The notes: a model not told the origin generated them from the letters alone. 64,000 bases of DNA from Anaerococcus sp. Marseille-P3625 (GCF_900232825.1 NZ_OCTP01000011.1:186001-250000); one strand, 5' to 3'; positions 6,662 through 13,768 are shown, numbered from the stretch's first letter. Numbers and translations are program-made.

Positions 6662-7643
6662 TTATTTCTCCTAACTCCTTTTTGTTTTCCAACATCTTTT
6701 CAAATCTCTTTTTCCTTGCTACTTCTGCGTATGTTATCTGCTCCGAATTTACAGCTTGACCTGTATATGACTTGTCTAAGTAATTGCCCTCCATAACTTT
6801 CACAAAGTTATTAGGTCGGATAAACCAGTCAAAAGTAATTACAAAGTCATTAACATATCCTTTGAGAAAAGTACTGTCATCAATCGACTTAATTGTATCT
6901 AAAACCTTGTCTATTCCGTTTTCGTTAATCCTTGCTTTGGTCATCTTATATCTATCCGTACCAGCATTTAGGGACTGCATCTTAGGTATGTTTACATCAA
7001 GCTTATTCCAGGAATTAATGATTTGACTCTTCCACGTATCGGTAGACGAATCGGGCAACGTATCGATATCTGTTTCATCTTGAGGATTGTTGAAATCATC
7101 ACATTCTTCCGAATCGTTACACGAATCGGTAGGCGAATAAGTATTAGTATAAGTATTAGTATAAGTATTAGTATAAGTATATATAGATTTCCTTTTCTCA
7201 ATTTCATCTTCAAAAAGCTTCATAATCTTTTTATCGATATCTCTTTTTGATAATTGCCACCAACTTTTCATACTTTTGTAAACAACCATAATTAGATCAA
7301 GGCTATCTACTCCTTCAAGTGTTCTACTCGCCATTTCTTCTATAGGTTTTCCTCCACTATTTATTGTGTATTTTAACGAATGGTGTATTGCAATTTCTTG
7401 ATTTTCATAATTATAAGAAATTTTTTTATACTTGTTCATAAATCTATCAACTAATGTTCTTATAGCTTCAGGACTATAACCAATTTCAAAAGCCATAAGC
7501 TTAATCGGTAACTTAAAAATTCCTATCGCATTACCTCTCGGGCAAGTTAAGAGATACATCATAAACAATTTATCCTCGGGAGAAAACTCATCTATGATCT
7601 GTTCGTCATTCCAAAAATCACGTTCAACAATTGTTTTGCTCAT
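6654..7643 (-). CDS. Phage replication initiator (winged-helix / DnaD-like)
   Basis: The 329-residue protein has an N-terminal winged-helix region (FSPEDKLFMMYLLTCPRGN ... GIFKLPIKLMAFEIGYSPEA) of the type found in Firmicutes phage initiators. The low-complexity middle (about residues 155-205) is rich in Thr, Tyr and Ser, and the C-terminal part (GYVNDFVITFDWFIRPNNFVKVMEGNY) is the usual end of these proteins. The middle is encoded by tandem DNA repeats, the probable origin. It overlaps the HNH gene by 20 bases. Expected role: binding iterons and recruiting the host helicase or loader. Confidence 0.75.
   Translation of the reverse strand: MSKTIVERDFWNDEQIIDEFSPEDKLFMMYLLTCPRGNAIGIFKLPIKLMAFEIGYSPEAIRTLVDRFMNKYKKISYNYENQEIAIHHSLKYTINSGGKPIEEMASRTLEGVDSLDLIMVVYKSMKSWWQLSKRDIDKKIMKLFEDEIEKRKSIYTYTNTYTNTYTNTYSPTDSCNDSEECDDFNNPQDETDIDTLPDSSTDTWKSQIINSWNKLDVNIPKMQSLNAGTDRYKMTKARINENGIDKVLDTIKSIDDSTFLKGYVNDFVITFDWFIRPNNFVKVMEGNYLDKSYTGQAVNSEQITYAEVARKKRFEKMLENKKELGEIND
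7034..7186. repeat. Candidate replication origin: iterons inside the initiator gene
   Basis: Three perfect tandem copies of the 12-mer AGTATTAGTATA occupy 7140-7175 and a partial fourth follows. Beside them an 18-bp element occurs twice, ACGTATCGGTAGACGAAT (7034-7051) and ACGAATCGGTAGGCGAAT (7121-7138), 16 of 18 bases alike, with more GAATCG units between. Repeats within the initiator coding sequence, next to AT-rich DNA, match the lambda O-type arrangement. Confidence 0.55.
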
Positions 7644-8382
7644 ATCCTGCCTCTATCTCGATTATGTATTCCATAATCTCTTTAAATTCTGTCCAATTCT
7701 TAACCGTCTTTGCAACCTCGGTTAAGTAGTCTTTATCAATGTATTTAGATGCTCTTTTTAGATAATTAATTCCTACTGGTTTGTTATAATAATAAAGCCT
7801 ATTGTTCAAGATTCCGCTTATATAATATAAATCTGTATCTATTGTGGTTTCTGGATTTGCTACATAATAAGCAATTCTTGGTATCATATCAAAGGCTTTA
7901 TAAACATTTGGATACTGAATTATTGATCTATCCATAGCTTCTAACAAGTCTTTTAGCTTATATTTCTTAACCCACTTTTTAACTTGCTTTTTCCCATGTT
8001 CCTTGACTCCATAGCCTGTTGCTTTTTCAAACTCTGCGCAAAGTATTTCTGCTACATCATCATCTAAACTTTTTAATTCTTCGCGCCATTCTAGCATCAT
8101 GTCTATTTGATTTCGCTTTTCTTGTAATTCTTCTAGTTCTTTTTGTTGTTTTGTTACCATTGAATCATCTGATAATTTCCTATCTGATTTTCCTCTATTG
8201 CAATCTCTGCATGAAGTTATTAAGTTCAGTAAATCATTAGTACCGCCTTTACTTACCGGATTTATATGGTCTACCTCCAAAATAACGTCTGGTGCTGTTT
8301 TTCCACAATATTGGCAAGTAAAAGAGTCCCTCTTAAAAACTTCAAACCTTAATTTCTTACTAATTGTTTTTCTATTTGCCAT
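7624..8382 (-). CDS. HNH endonuclease-domain protein of the replication module
   Basis: Residues 1-65 form an HNH nuclease: FTCQYCGKTAPDV, then LEVDHINPVSKGGTNDLLNL, then TSCRDCNRGKSD, with two CxxC pairs for zinc. A coiled-coil stretch (KQQKELEELQEKRNQIDMML) and a helical C-terminal domain (about 100-252) follow; the latter is like regions found in phage initiator partners. Directly upstream of the initiator gene. It may nick DNA during replication or be a fused selfish nuclease; the sequence does not decide. Confidence 0.75.
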   Translation of the reverse strand: MANRKTISKKLRFEVFKRDSFTCQYCGKTAPDVILEVDHINPVSKGGTNDLLNLITSCRDCNRGKSDRKLSDDSMVTKQQKELEELQEKRNQIDMMLEWREELKSLDDDVAEILCAEFEKATGYGVKEHGKKQVKKWVKKYKLKDLLEAMDRSIIQYPNVYKAFDMIPRIAYYVANPETTIDTDLYYISGILNNRLYYYNKPVGINYLKRASKYIDKDYLTEVAKTVKNWTEFKEIMEYIIEIEAGYEQNNC

Positions 8383-8442
8383 CTAGCACACCACCACCTC
8401 AATACGAAAATCATCATCTTTTTTACAAAAATTATTCATCAA

Positions 8443-9369
8443 TTATTCATTTTCACCAACTGGCACAAAGTCATCAGAAAAGAAATCATCTTCTAAAATT
8501 TCTCCCGTATCTTTGTCTACTTTTTTACTCTTGCTATCGTCATCGGATACTTGCAAAGTCTTTGGATCTTTCGCCTTTTCTTCCTCGCTAACAACTTCAT
8601 AGTCAATATCGTAAGTAATTCCGCCAGTTTCTTTATCAAAAACTGAAGCTTTAAACACTTGATTGTCAAAGGCTATAGCTTGACCCAACTCTGGCTTATC
8701 GATAGCTTTAGGTGCGTATTTTAAAACTTGTATCAAGCAAGATTTTTTCGCCATTGCATCAAAATTGCTTGTCCAAGGTCCAGAACTATATGACTTAGAA
8801 AATGTTCTTCCGTAGTTTTCCGCATCTTCCTTACTCATATAAAAGCTATCTCTGCCACCCTCTTTAGTTTCATAAACAGCGTAGTATCCTATAACCTCTC
8901 CGCTTTCTCCTCGAATAACTGGCTTATGAACGATCTCACCTGTACCATAATCAATGGAAAACTTGTCATTATCGTGAACCTCTTTAGCAGTAATTCTTTT
9001 AAATTGACCCGTATTGTGTGCTAACTTTAAAAGTCCTTGATAGCCGATTTGAAAATTAACCGTTGTGATACCTGTTTTTTTATTTTCGTAAGGGATAAGA
9101 TAAGCCTCCCCAAGTGGAGTATTAAACTCAAGCCCCAATTGTGCGGAGTTCATAACCGCTGCAATAAGAGATTGAGGGCTACAAGCTAGTAGCTTCGGAT
9201 TGCTATTTATAGCAGTTAATGATGTTCTTATAAACTTTTCAGTTGGTAAATATTGAGGTAAAGCATTCTTGATCTCGCCTTTCATACTCATTAGTAAATT
9301 TCTTACATTGTCCTGTGGTGCTGGTTTACCATTTGTCTTTTTGCTTAATGCTTGTTTTGCGTTAGTCAT
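8443..9369 (-). CDS. recT: RecT single-strand annealing protein
   Basis: 308 residues with the RecT core: FIRTSLTAINSNPKLLACS, SLIAAVMNSAQLGLEFNT, GEAYLIPYENKKTG and VNFQIGYQGLLKLA, then PWTSNFDAMAKKSCLIQVLKY. The acidic C-terminal tail after residue 260 (EEEKAKDPKT ... DDFFSDDFVP) is typical. It anneals complementary single strands generated by the YqaJ exonuclease encoded two genes upstream. Start behind TAGGAGG. Confidence 0.95.
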   Translation of the reverse strand: MTNAKQALSKKTNGKPAPQDNVRNLLMSMKGEIKNALPQYLPTEKFIRTSLTAINSNPKLLACSPQSLIAAVMNSAQLGLEFNTPLGEAYLIPYENKKTGITTVNFQIGYQGLLKLAHNTGQFKRITAKEVHDNDKFSIDYGTGEIVHKPVIRGESGEVIGYYAVYETKEGGRDSFYMSKEDAENYGRTFSKSYSSGPWTSNFDAMAKKSCLIQVLKYAPKAIDKPELGQAIAFDNQVFKASVFDKETGGITYDIDYEVVSEEEKAKDPKTLQVSDDDSKSKKVDKDTGEILEDDFFSDDFVPVGENE

Positions 9370-9378
9370 GTAATCCTC

Positions 9379-9618
9379 CTATAAACCCTCGTTTTGTTCT
9401 TCTAATACTGATATTTTTTTCTCGAGTTTTTCTGTCATTTGATAGTATTTGTCCCTTTGTTCTCTAGCTAAATCTAACTGCCCTAAAATCTCATGTTGTT
9501 TATTTATGAGCTGAGCCTTTTCAACTCTCAGCCTAGTAATTTCACTTTTTAATGTCTCAATATAATCTTTTGTTATGTCACTTAAAACATCAGCATAATT
9601 TTTGTTTCTATTACTCAC
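9379..9618 (-). CDS. Coiled-coil protein between YqaJ and RecT
   Basis: 79 residues, almost wholly heptad-patterned from about residue 18 (YIETLKSEITRLRVEKAQLI) to the end. It lies between recT and yqaJ and overlaps the latter by 8 bases. Proteins in this slot may bridge the exonuclease and annealing protein, but that is inference from position only. Confidence 0.55.
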   Translation of the reverse strand: MSNRNKNYADVLSDITKDYIETLKSEITRLRVEKAQLINKQHEILGQLDLAREQRDKYYQMTEKLEKKISVLEEQNEGL

Positions 9619-10552
9619 TTACAATCTCCTTAATAAAAAATCTTCTGCTTTCACTTTCTTTTCCATACTTGTCATAAATTTCTGGTGCTTCTTTTTTTAT
9701 CCTCTTAGTATCAAGCCTTACAGAAATTGACGGCTTGTAACTTACAGTAAAATAACTTGTTTCTCCGTAATTATTATCAGCAAGCTGGATCTTCAAATCT
9801 TGCTCGAATTTTCTATTCCTATCTTCCAAATCTTTGATCAAATCTTTATTTGCCTTGTATATTTCATAAGAATTTACATCAACATCTAGCTTTATACTAT
9901 CCTCAATACCACCCTTAAATCGTGCCTTTAAAGCATCATCAAAAGCTACTGACCCATCAGGATCTGGCATTAGGTCTTTTTCTACATACTCAGTCCAAAA
10001 CTCAATTTCCTTATCCCTAAGCATCTTTATAGTTTCATCGTCCCAATCAATCTCACGGATAATAAATTCACTACCGAATACCAAACAAGCCAAATAACAC
10101 TTTTTAGCACCAGTCACACTCATATAATGCAAGCATTGAAGCTCGTACTCTATTGGAATTGCTCCATCTTCCCACTTATATCGGTTATAAGGGCTGGTAG
10201 TTTTACACTCAAGGATTGCATCTTCTCCCACTACTCTTCTGTCAATATCAGCAATCAGAAAAGGATAATCCACATCGCACATCATAAAATTATCACGACG
10301 CACTTTTTTACCAGTCGCCTCAGTAAATCTTCCAGCAACATAATCTTCAAAATCTCGCCCTTGTCTTAAAGCCTCCGATTCATTATCGGAAATCTCAACC
10401 TTTGACGTCTTTTCCAAAAATAGCTGTGCTTGACTTTTCCAATGTGACAAACCACAAGCAGCCGCCGCATCAGAACCGCCAATCCCTAATTGTCTAAGCT
10501 TTAGCCAATCCTCCCTGCTAAGCTTTGCAACATTAGCAATAGCATTAGTCAT
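9611..10552 (-). CDS. YqaJ-type viral recombinase / 5'-3' exonuclease
   Basis: 313 residues of the lambda-exonuclease-like YqaJ family: LRQLGIGGSDAAAACGLS at the N-terminus, then PFLIADIDRRV and AILECKTTSPYNRYKW (the Asp and ECK of the PD-(D/E)xK centre), then IPIEYELQCLHYMSVTGAKK with the Gln-containing helix. It digests one strand of double-stranded DNA ends and hands the product to RecT. Start behind GGAGGG; stop overlaps the coiled-coil gene. Confidence 0.93.
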   Translation of the reverse strand: MTNAIANVAKLSREDWLKLRQLGIGGSDAAAACGLSHWKSQAQLFLEKTSKVEISDNESEALRQGRDFEDYVAGRFTEATGKKVRRDNFMMCDVDYPFLIADIDRRVVGEDAILECKTTSPYNRYKWEDGAIPIEYELQCLHYMSVTGAKKCYLACLVFGSEFIIREIDWDDETIKMLRDKEIEFWTEYVEKDLMPDPDGSVAFDDALKARFKGGIEDSIKLDVDVNSYEIYKANKDLIKDLEDRNRKFEQDLKIQLADNNYGETSYFTVSYKPSISVRLDTKRIKKEAPEIYDKYGKESESRRFFIKEIVSE

Positions 10553-10818
10553 AGCAAGCCCTCCTCATACTGTAAATTAAGAAGTCTATCATCTTCCACA
10601 TCTTGACAATAAAGCATATCGCAATACTCTTGGTCTTCATCATCAAGCTTTCCAATCTTTATGTTGTTGATCTCAACTTCTTCATTGATCTTGTTTGCCT
10701 TAAACATATACTGCAAAACTGCCTCATGCTCGCTCTCAGAAAAGTCTTCAACAAACTCCTTATATGGGATATCCACCTCATAATCTTTATAAATACACTT
10801 TGTAAAAGTTACTCTCAT
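10549..10818 (-). CDS. Hypothetical acidic early protein
   Basis: 89 residues, strongly acidic at the C-terminus (LDDEDQEYCDMLYCQDVEDD). The N-terminal half (YKDYEVDIPYKEF) looks like a small beta sheet. It overlaps the exonuclease gene by 4 bases and therefore probably belongs to the recombination module. No family recognised. Confidence 0.5.
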   Translation of the reverse strand: MRVTFTKCIYKDYEVDIPYKEFVEDFSESEHEAVLQYMFKANKINEEVEINNIKIGKLDDEDQEYCDMLYCQDVEDDRLLNLQYEEGLL

Positions 10819-10826
10819 ACTCTCTC

Positions 10827-11009
10827 CTACTTATCTAAATAATTTTTCAACTTAAAACGCCTTTTAATCTCTAATTTAAGCAATAAAATCTTATCTTCCC
10901 TATCCTTTAAATCCTTATTACTAGTCAAACACTCAAGTAGAGTAGTAAGACCATCATCAGAAATAGTCATAATCTTTCTTCTAAACTCATCAAAATCGTA
11001 GCAATTCAC
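10827..11009 (-). CDS. Hypothetical small early protein
   Basis: 60 residues with an acidic N-terminal half and a basic helical C-terminus (LLKLEIKRRFKLKNYLDK). AAAGGATATTTAAAGTG gives a modest ribosome binding site. Function unknown. Confidence 0.45.
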   Translation of the reverse strand: MNCYDFDEFRRKIMTISDDGLTTLLECLTSNKDLKDREDKILLLKLEIKRRFKLKNYLDK

Positions 11010-11059
11010 TTTAAATATCCTTTACAAATGGTATAGTAATAGAGAATATTTTTTGTTCA

Positions 11060-11096
11060 ATCTCGCTAAATTCCTACATTCAAGCGAGATTTTTTT
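11060..11096 (+). terminator. Plus-strand terminator-like hairpin between early genes
   Basis: An 8-bp perfect stem ATCTCGCT (11060-11067) / AGCGAGAT (11083-11090) is followed by a run of seven T on the plus strand. On the minus strand, the coding direction, it has no T tract. No plus-strand gene ends here, so it may stop antisense transcription or act as a processing or pausing hairpin in the early message. Confidence 0.5.
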
Positions 11097-11283
11097 ATGC
11101 CAAGCACTCATCATAGATCTCACAAACTTTTTTAAAATTTTCTTTTCTTCCTCTAAGGTTCATTTTTCTGATCTCTTCACTTCTATAAAAATTCTCCCTT
11201 GCCTCCTTTTGCTTTCTTTCTTCTCTCAAAACTCTTCTTTTATCCAAACTTGCAAATAATTCGTTAATTCTAATACTCATCAT
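11095..11283 (-). CDS. Small basic coiled protein
   Basis: 62 residues, start behind GGGAGG with 5-nt spacing. The middle is a strongly basic helix (DKRRVLREERKQKEARENFY). It could bind nucleic acid or another protein. No family recognised. Confidence 0.5.
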   Translation of the reverse strand: MMSIRINELFASLDKRRVLREERKQKEARENFYRSEEIRKMNLRGRKENFKKVCEIYDECLA

Positions 11284-11294
11284 AAATTCCTCCC

Positions 11295-11456
11295 TTACTC
11301 ATCTTTAGAAAATATATAAATTTTATCAGCTTCATTATCAGCAAATAAACCTTTTATTTCTACCACATAATCTGCTCCATCAACTCTTATAAGACTTTCT
11401 ATTTCCTCATCTTCATCGTAAATGTCTAATAAGTTTTTTAGATCCTTTATTTTCAT
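11295..11456 (-). CDS. 53-residue acidic early protein
   Basis: ATG at 11454-11456 behind GGGGGTG; reads MKIKDLKNLLDIYDEDEEIE, then a beta-rich half (VDGADYVVEIKGLF) and stops at 11295. The start overlaps the stop of the 22-residue frame upstream (ATATGAAA), so translation is coupled. The N-terminus resembles the genes at 3498-3692 and 3696-3860. Function unknown. Confidence 0.55.
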   Translation of the reverse strand: MKIKDLKNLLDIYDEDEEIESLIRVDGADYVVEIKGLFADNEADKIYIFSKDE

Positions 11457-11521
11457 ATTTGCACCCCCATATCTTTTCTGATACGGTCACCTATCTTTAC
11501 TTTTTCAATATCAATTAGCAT
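11453..11521 (-). pseudogene. 22-residue ParB-N-terminus-like remnant or leader peptide
   Basis: An excellent ribosome binding site (AGGAGG, 4 nt) precedes ATG 11519-11521. The product MLIDIEKVKIGDRIRKDMG matches the opening strand of ParB/Spo0J-like nuclease domains (I-x-I-x-x-I-x-x-x-x-R-x-R-x-D-x-G) and then stops. Phages often carry full ParB-like genes, so this looks like the stump of one that now only drives coupled translation of the next gene. Confidence 0.5.
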
Positions 11522-11529
11522 TTATCCTC

Positions 11530-11727
11530 CTAAGCTCTCTTACTATCTAAAAACTCTATAATATCTTCTTTCTTGTAATATTTTGACTCTCGATTTAAAA
11601 AACAAATTTTAAGACCATCTTTCTCCCAATTATCTACAGTCCTTGTAGAGATTTGAAAATAATTTTTCATATCGCTTAAAGTCATGTAGTCTTTTAAAAC
11701 AGTCAACCTTTCTTCCACTTTTTCCAT
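11530..11727 (-). CDS. Small helix-turn-helix protein (excisionase/MerR-like)
   Basis: 65 residues. MTLSDMKNYFQISTRTVDNW is a MerR/excisionase-type winged helix start, and LNRESKYYKKEDIIEFLDSK is its wing and last helix (the HTH_17 pattern). It could be the excisionase or an early regulator; position in the early operon away from int does not decide. AGGAGAAAAA precedes ATG 11727. Confidence 0.75.
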   Translation of the reverse strand: MEKVEERLTVLKDYMTLSDMKNYFQISTRTVDNWEKDGLKICFLNRESKYYKKEDIIEFLDSKRA

Positions 11728-11740
11728 TTTTTCTCCTAAT

Positions 11741-11938
11741 TTAATCTTCGTAAAGTTCCCACCAATTAAACTTGAAATACTTACCTAATTTTTTTGCGTG
11801 CCTAACAGGCAATTCCACTTGTCCATACTCATACTTTTGATACATATTAGCACTAGTTCCTAAAATCTCTCCTATTTCTTTTTGAGTCTTCTTATTTTTC
11901 AACCTCAAATCTCTTATTCTACTATATGTAGTATTCAT
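11741..11938 (-). CDS. XRE-family helix-turn-helix regulator
   Basis: 65 residues: IRDLRLKNKKTQKEIGEILG then TSANMYQKYEYGQVELPVRH is a complete XRE/Cro fold and little else. It is transcribed divergently from the DUF1883 gene at 11994 across two 14-bp operator-like repeats 30 bp apart, one of which lies inside its own first codons. It therefore probably controls both genes and forms a second local switch separate from the cI/cro pair at 14 kb. Confidence 0.8.
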   Translation of the reverse strand: MNTTYSRIRDLRLKNKKTQKEIGEILGTSANMYQKYEYGQVELPVRHAKKLGKYFKFNWWELYED

Positions 11939-11967
11939 TTTATATAACCCCCTATATGTGGTATAAT
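11920..11967. promoter_or_regulatory. Divergent operator repeats and promoter of the DUF1883 gene
   Basis: TACTATATGTAGTA (11920-11933) and CCCTATATGTGGTA (11950-11963) are near-palindromic and lie 30 bp apart, about three helical turns. The second overlaps TATAAT (11962-11967), the -10 box of the plus-strand gene, with TTTATA 17 bp upstream as a weak -35. Binding by the XRE protein should block that promoter and its own start. Confidence 0.55.
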
Positions 11968-11993
11968 ATATAAAAATGAAGAAAGGAGGCCTT

Positions 11994-12230
11994 ATGGTAA
12001 AAATTCCTTACTGCGATAGCAATGGTATTCTAACAGCAGAGGTAATACTTAAAAACCAATCCAATGTGTTTTTACTTGATCAGACCAACTACAATAGATA
12101 CAAACAAGGTCAATCATTTAATTACTATGGCGGCTATTATAAGCAAAACCCTGTAAGGATAACAGTTAAGGGTACAAAGCGCTGGTATTTAATCGTTGAG
12201 AATAGTGCCTGCAGCTATAGATTTATCTGA
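11994..12230 (+). CDS. DUF1883 domain protein
   Basis: 78 residues covering one DUF1883 domain: VILKNQSNVFLLDQTNYNRY, then QGQSFNYYGGYYKQNPVRIT and KRWYLIVENSA. DUF1883 is a small beta domain of unknown function, known alone and fused to TIR domains. ATG 11994 is chosen because AAGGAGG lies 4 nt upstream; an earlier ATG (11976) precedes that site. It is one of only five plus-strand genes and faces the lytic operon, so it is probably expressed in the lysogen or separately regulated. Its 3' end overlaps the convergent gene at 12189-12407 by 42 bp. Confidence 0.75.
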   Translation: MVKIPYCDSNGILTAEVILKNQSNVFLLDQTNYNRYKQGQSFNYYGGYYKQNPVRITVKGTKRWYLIVENSACSYRFI

Positions 12231-12407
12231 TATGAATTGGATGTAGATTTCTACATCCTTTTTATTTACCTCGAGATTCTCTTCTAAAAAGACTCTCACA
12301 TCCTCAACAAGGTCATCCAAATTCTTAAAAGTCATATTATAATTTGACATAATCTCTAAAATTTCTTTAAAGGCTTTATTCTCTTCATTTTTTGACATAA
12401 TTTTCAT
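12189..12407 (-). CDS. Hypothetical acidic early protein
   Basis: 72 residues, helical and acidic (LDDLVEDVRVFLEENLEVNK). AAGG lies 7 nt before ATG 12407. Its last 42 bp overlap the end of the DUF1883 gene on the other strand, so the two messages are antisense to each other there. Function unknown. Confidence 0.5.
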   Translation of the reverse strand: MKIMSKNEENKAFKEILEIMSNYNMTFKNLDDLVEDVRVFLEENLEVNKKDVEIYIQFISDKSIAAGTILND

Positions 12408-12416
12408 AATTTTTCC

Positions 12417-12686
12417 TTATCTTTGTGTGATTAATTTTTCTATTGTTTTTGTAATAAGATCTATATGATCCGAAGAAAGTTTTTCTTGTTTGATATCAAT
12501 ATTTACAGAATGATTTGAACATGAATAAATTCTATTAAGTATTTCTTCAATATCAGAGTCGTTCAAAATTATTTGATCGGCTCTTTTTCTTTCTTGATAA
12601 TCTACACACTTGTTTAGTTCTTCCCACTCCAATTTGCTAAATTTTCTTCTGAATTTTAAAAATTCTTTTACATCAGATAATTTCAT
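12417..12686 (-). CDS. Hypothetical early protein
   Basis: 89 residues; basic N-terminal half (VKEFLKFRRKFSKLEWEELN) with an acidic middle. Part of the leftward early operon with a GGAGGG ribosome binding site. No family recognised. Confidence 0.5.
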   Translation of the reverse strand: MKLSDVKEFLKFRRKFSKLEWEELNKCVDYQERKRADQIILNDSDIEEILNRIYSCSNHSVNIDIKQEKLSSDHIDLITKTIEKLITQR

Positions 12687-12695
12687 ATTTCCCTC

Positions 12696-12899
12696 CTAAT
12701 CTAATTTAAAATCTGACATCCTTTTACTTTGCTTAAAATCGTTATTATTTCTTAATCCGCCAAGAAAATTTCCTTTATCATCTCTTATATCTATTTGATA
12801 TTCAAAGCTTAAATTATATTTTCTTTTATACTTTTTCTCATAATGTGATAATGCGAGTTCCAAGTACTCTATATCTTTTGCAATTTCTAATTTTTCCAT
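12696..12899 (-). CDS. Hypothetical early protein with duplicated GNFLGGLRNNND segment
   Basis: 67 residues: a basic helical start (LELALSHYEKKYKRKYNLSF), a short beta part, then KGNFLGGLRNNNDF and a basic end. The segment KGNFLGGLRNNND also occurs in the 32-residue gene immediately upstream (12918-13016), with about 40 bp of nearly identical DNA. Function unknown. Confidence 0.5.
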   Translation of the reverse strand: MEKLEIAKDIEYLELALSHYEKKYKRKYNLSFEYQIDIRDDKGNFLGGLRNNNDFKQSKRMSDFKLD

Positions 12900-12966
12900 T
12901 TAATTTGCCCTCATATTTTAAAGATCATTATTATTTCTTAATCCACCAAGAAAATTTCCTTTTTCA
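12738..12966. repeat. Two about 40-bp direct repeats in neighbouring early genes
   Basis: The stretch centred on TTATTATTTCTTAATCC at 12738-12777 recurs at 12922-12966 with few changes, 184 bp apart, in the same coding frame (GNFLGGLRNNND). The pattern suggests partial duplication of one gene end onto another. Confidence 0.6.
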
Positions 12967-13016
12967 AATCTCTTTAATTTGATTCTGTTTCTAATTCTTT
13001 TTATAAAATCAACCAT
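12918..13016 (-). CDS. 32-residue basic peptide sharing the GNFLGGLRNNND motif
   Basis: ATG 13014-13016 follows AAGGAG. The product begins MVDFIKRIRNRIKLKRFEKG and ends NFLGGLRNNNDL. Its basic start is likely amphipathic. The shared end with the next gene points to recombination between them; it may be the truncated relic of a longer protein. Confidence 0.5.
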   Translation of the reverse strand: MVDFIKRIRNRIKLKRFEKGNFLGGLRNNNDL

Positions 13017-13093
13017 TTTAAGTCTCCTTTTTGTCCTTTTAATAATTTTTCCTATAAGCTATAATGTAAGTAAATATAATTTAGGAGATTAAT

Positions 13094-13594
13094 ATGCAAA
13101 AATTCAATACAATCATTTCTTTACTAGCCTTAGTCGCATCATTCTTTTCTGTTTGGCAATCTAATAAGGCCAATAGATTTGAATTAATTCTTCTAAATCC
13201 AACCTATAAACGTATGGGAAAATATACTAGGCTTAATTTTGATATTCTTAATAATTCTTCAAAATCTTTAATGATTGAAGATATAAAACTTAAAACTCAA
13301 ATAACAAACCATAATTTGCCTATACAATATTTCAATGTTTTCGAGATTTTCGATAAGCAAAATCAAATAAATATGTCTAGGTCTGATTTCCCTACCCTTC
13401 CCCCTATGCCTGAAGAAAAAGATTTTCCAACTGATTTACATAATCTTATCTTGTCCCCTTTCCAACTCAAAAATATGACTTTTTATATATTAGAAAAAGA
13501 ACATTTAATAGACGTTTGCATAGATGCTAGTCAAAGAATAGATTATTTTAGCAAAAATAAATCATTTCCACTTGTCTTCGTTAAGTCTGCATAA
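13094..13594 (+). CDS. Membrane-anchored protein on the opposite strand
   Basis: 166 residues: one N-terminal hydrophobic segment (IISLLALVASFFSVWQ, residues 7-22) followed by a beta-rich soluble part (GKYTRLNFDILNNSSKSLMI). With so short an N-terminal stretch the bulk could face either side. It has its own ribosome binding site (AGGAG) and a TATAAT at 13060-13065, and lies against the direction of the early operon, like a moron gene. Functions such as superinfection exclusion are possible but unproven. Confidence 0.6.
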   Translation: MQKFNTIISLLALVASFFSVWQSNKANRFELILLNPTYKRMGKYTRLNFDILNNSSKSLMIEDIKLKTQITNHNLPIQYFNVFEIFDKQNQINMSRSDFPTLPPMPEEKDFPTDLHNLILSPFQLKNMTFYILEKEHLIDVCIDASQRIDYFSKNKSFPLVFVKSA

Positions 13595-13651
13595 AATTAT
13601 CAAATTAAGTATTAAGTGTATAACTAAAAACACTGTGGTTAATATTTCCAT
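13562..13651 (-). CDS. 29-residue transmembrane peptide (tandem copy 2)
   Basis: ATG 13649-13651 lies 5 nt after AGGAGG. The product is one membrane span (LTTVFLVIHLILNLIILCRL) with a charged tail. It resembles the peptide at 13682-13768 in size, layout and sequence (LVxHLIxxxxIL). Its 3' end overlaps the convergent membrane-protein gene by 33 bp. Confidence 0.6.
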   Translation of the reverse strand: MEILTTVFLVIHLILNLIILCRLNEDKWK

Positions 13652-13681
13652 GTCTTCCTCCTGTGATTTTTTCTAAGATGT

Positions 13682-13768
13682 TTATTCTTTAAATTTGTGG
13701 ATGCTGTATAAAATTGCTACATCAATTATCAAATGCACTACCAATAGTGATATGGTAAAATCTTCCAT
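13682..13768 (-). CDS. 28-residue transmembrane peptide (tandem copy 1)
   Basis: ATG 13766-13768 follows AGGAG with 6-nt spacing; the product reads MEDFTISLLVVHLIIDVAIL then YSIHKFKE. Position directly after the Cro-like gene makes it one of the first early products. The pair resembles small membrane-acting peptides such as type I toxins or phage membrane modulators, but no function can be assigned. Confidence 0.6.
   Translation of the reverse strand: MEDFTISLLVVHLIIDVAILYSIHKFKE

Noticed and set aside
7023-7250. Plus-strand frame across the initiator repeats
   Set aside because: It is the complement of the tandem repeats, low-complexity Ile/Ser, with no ribosome binding site.
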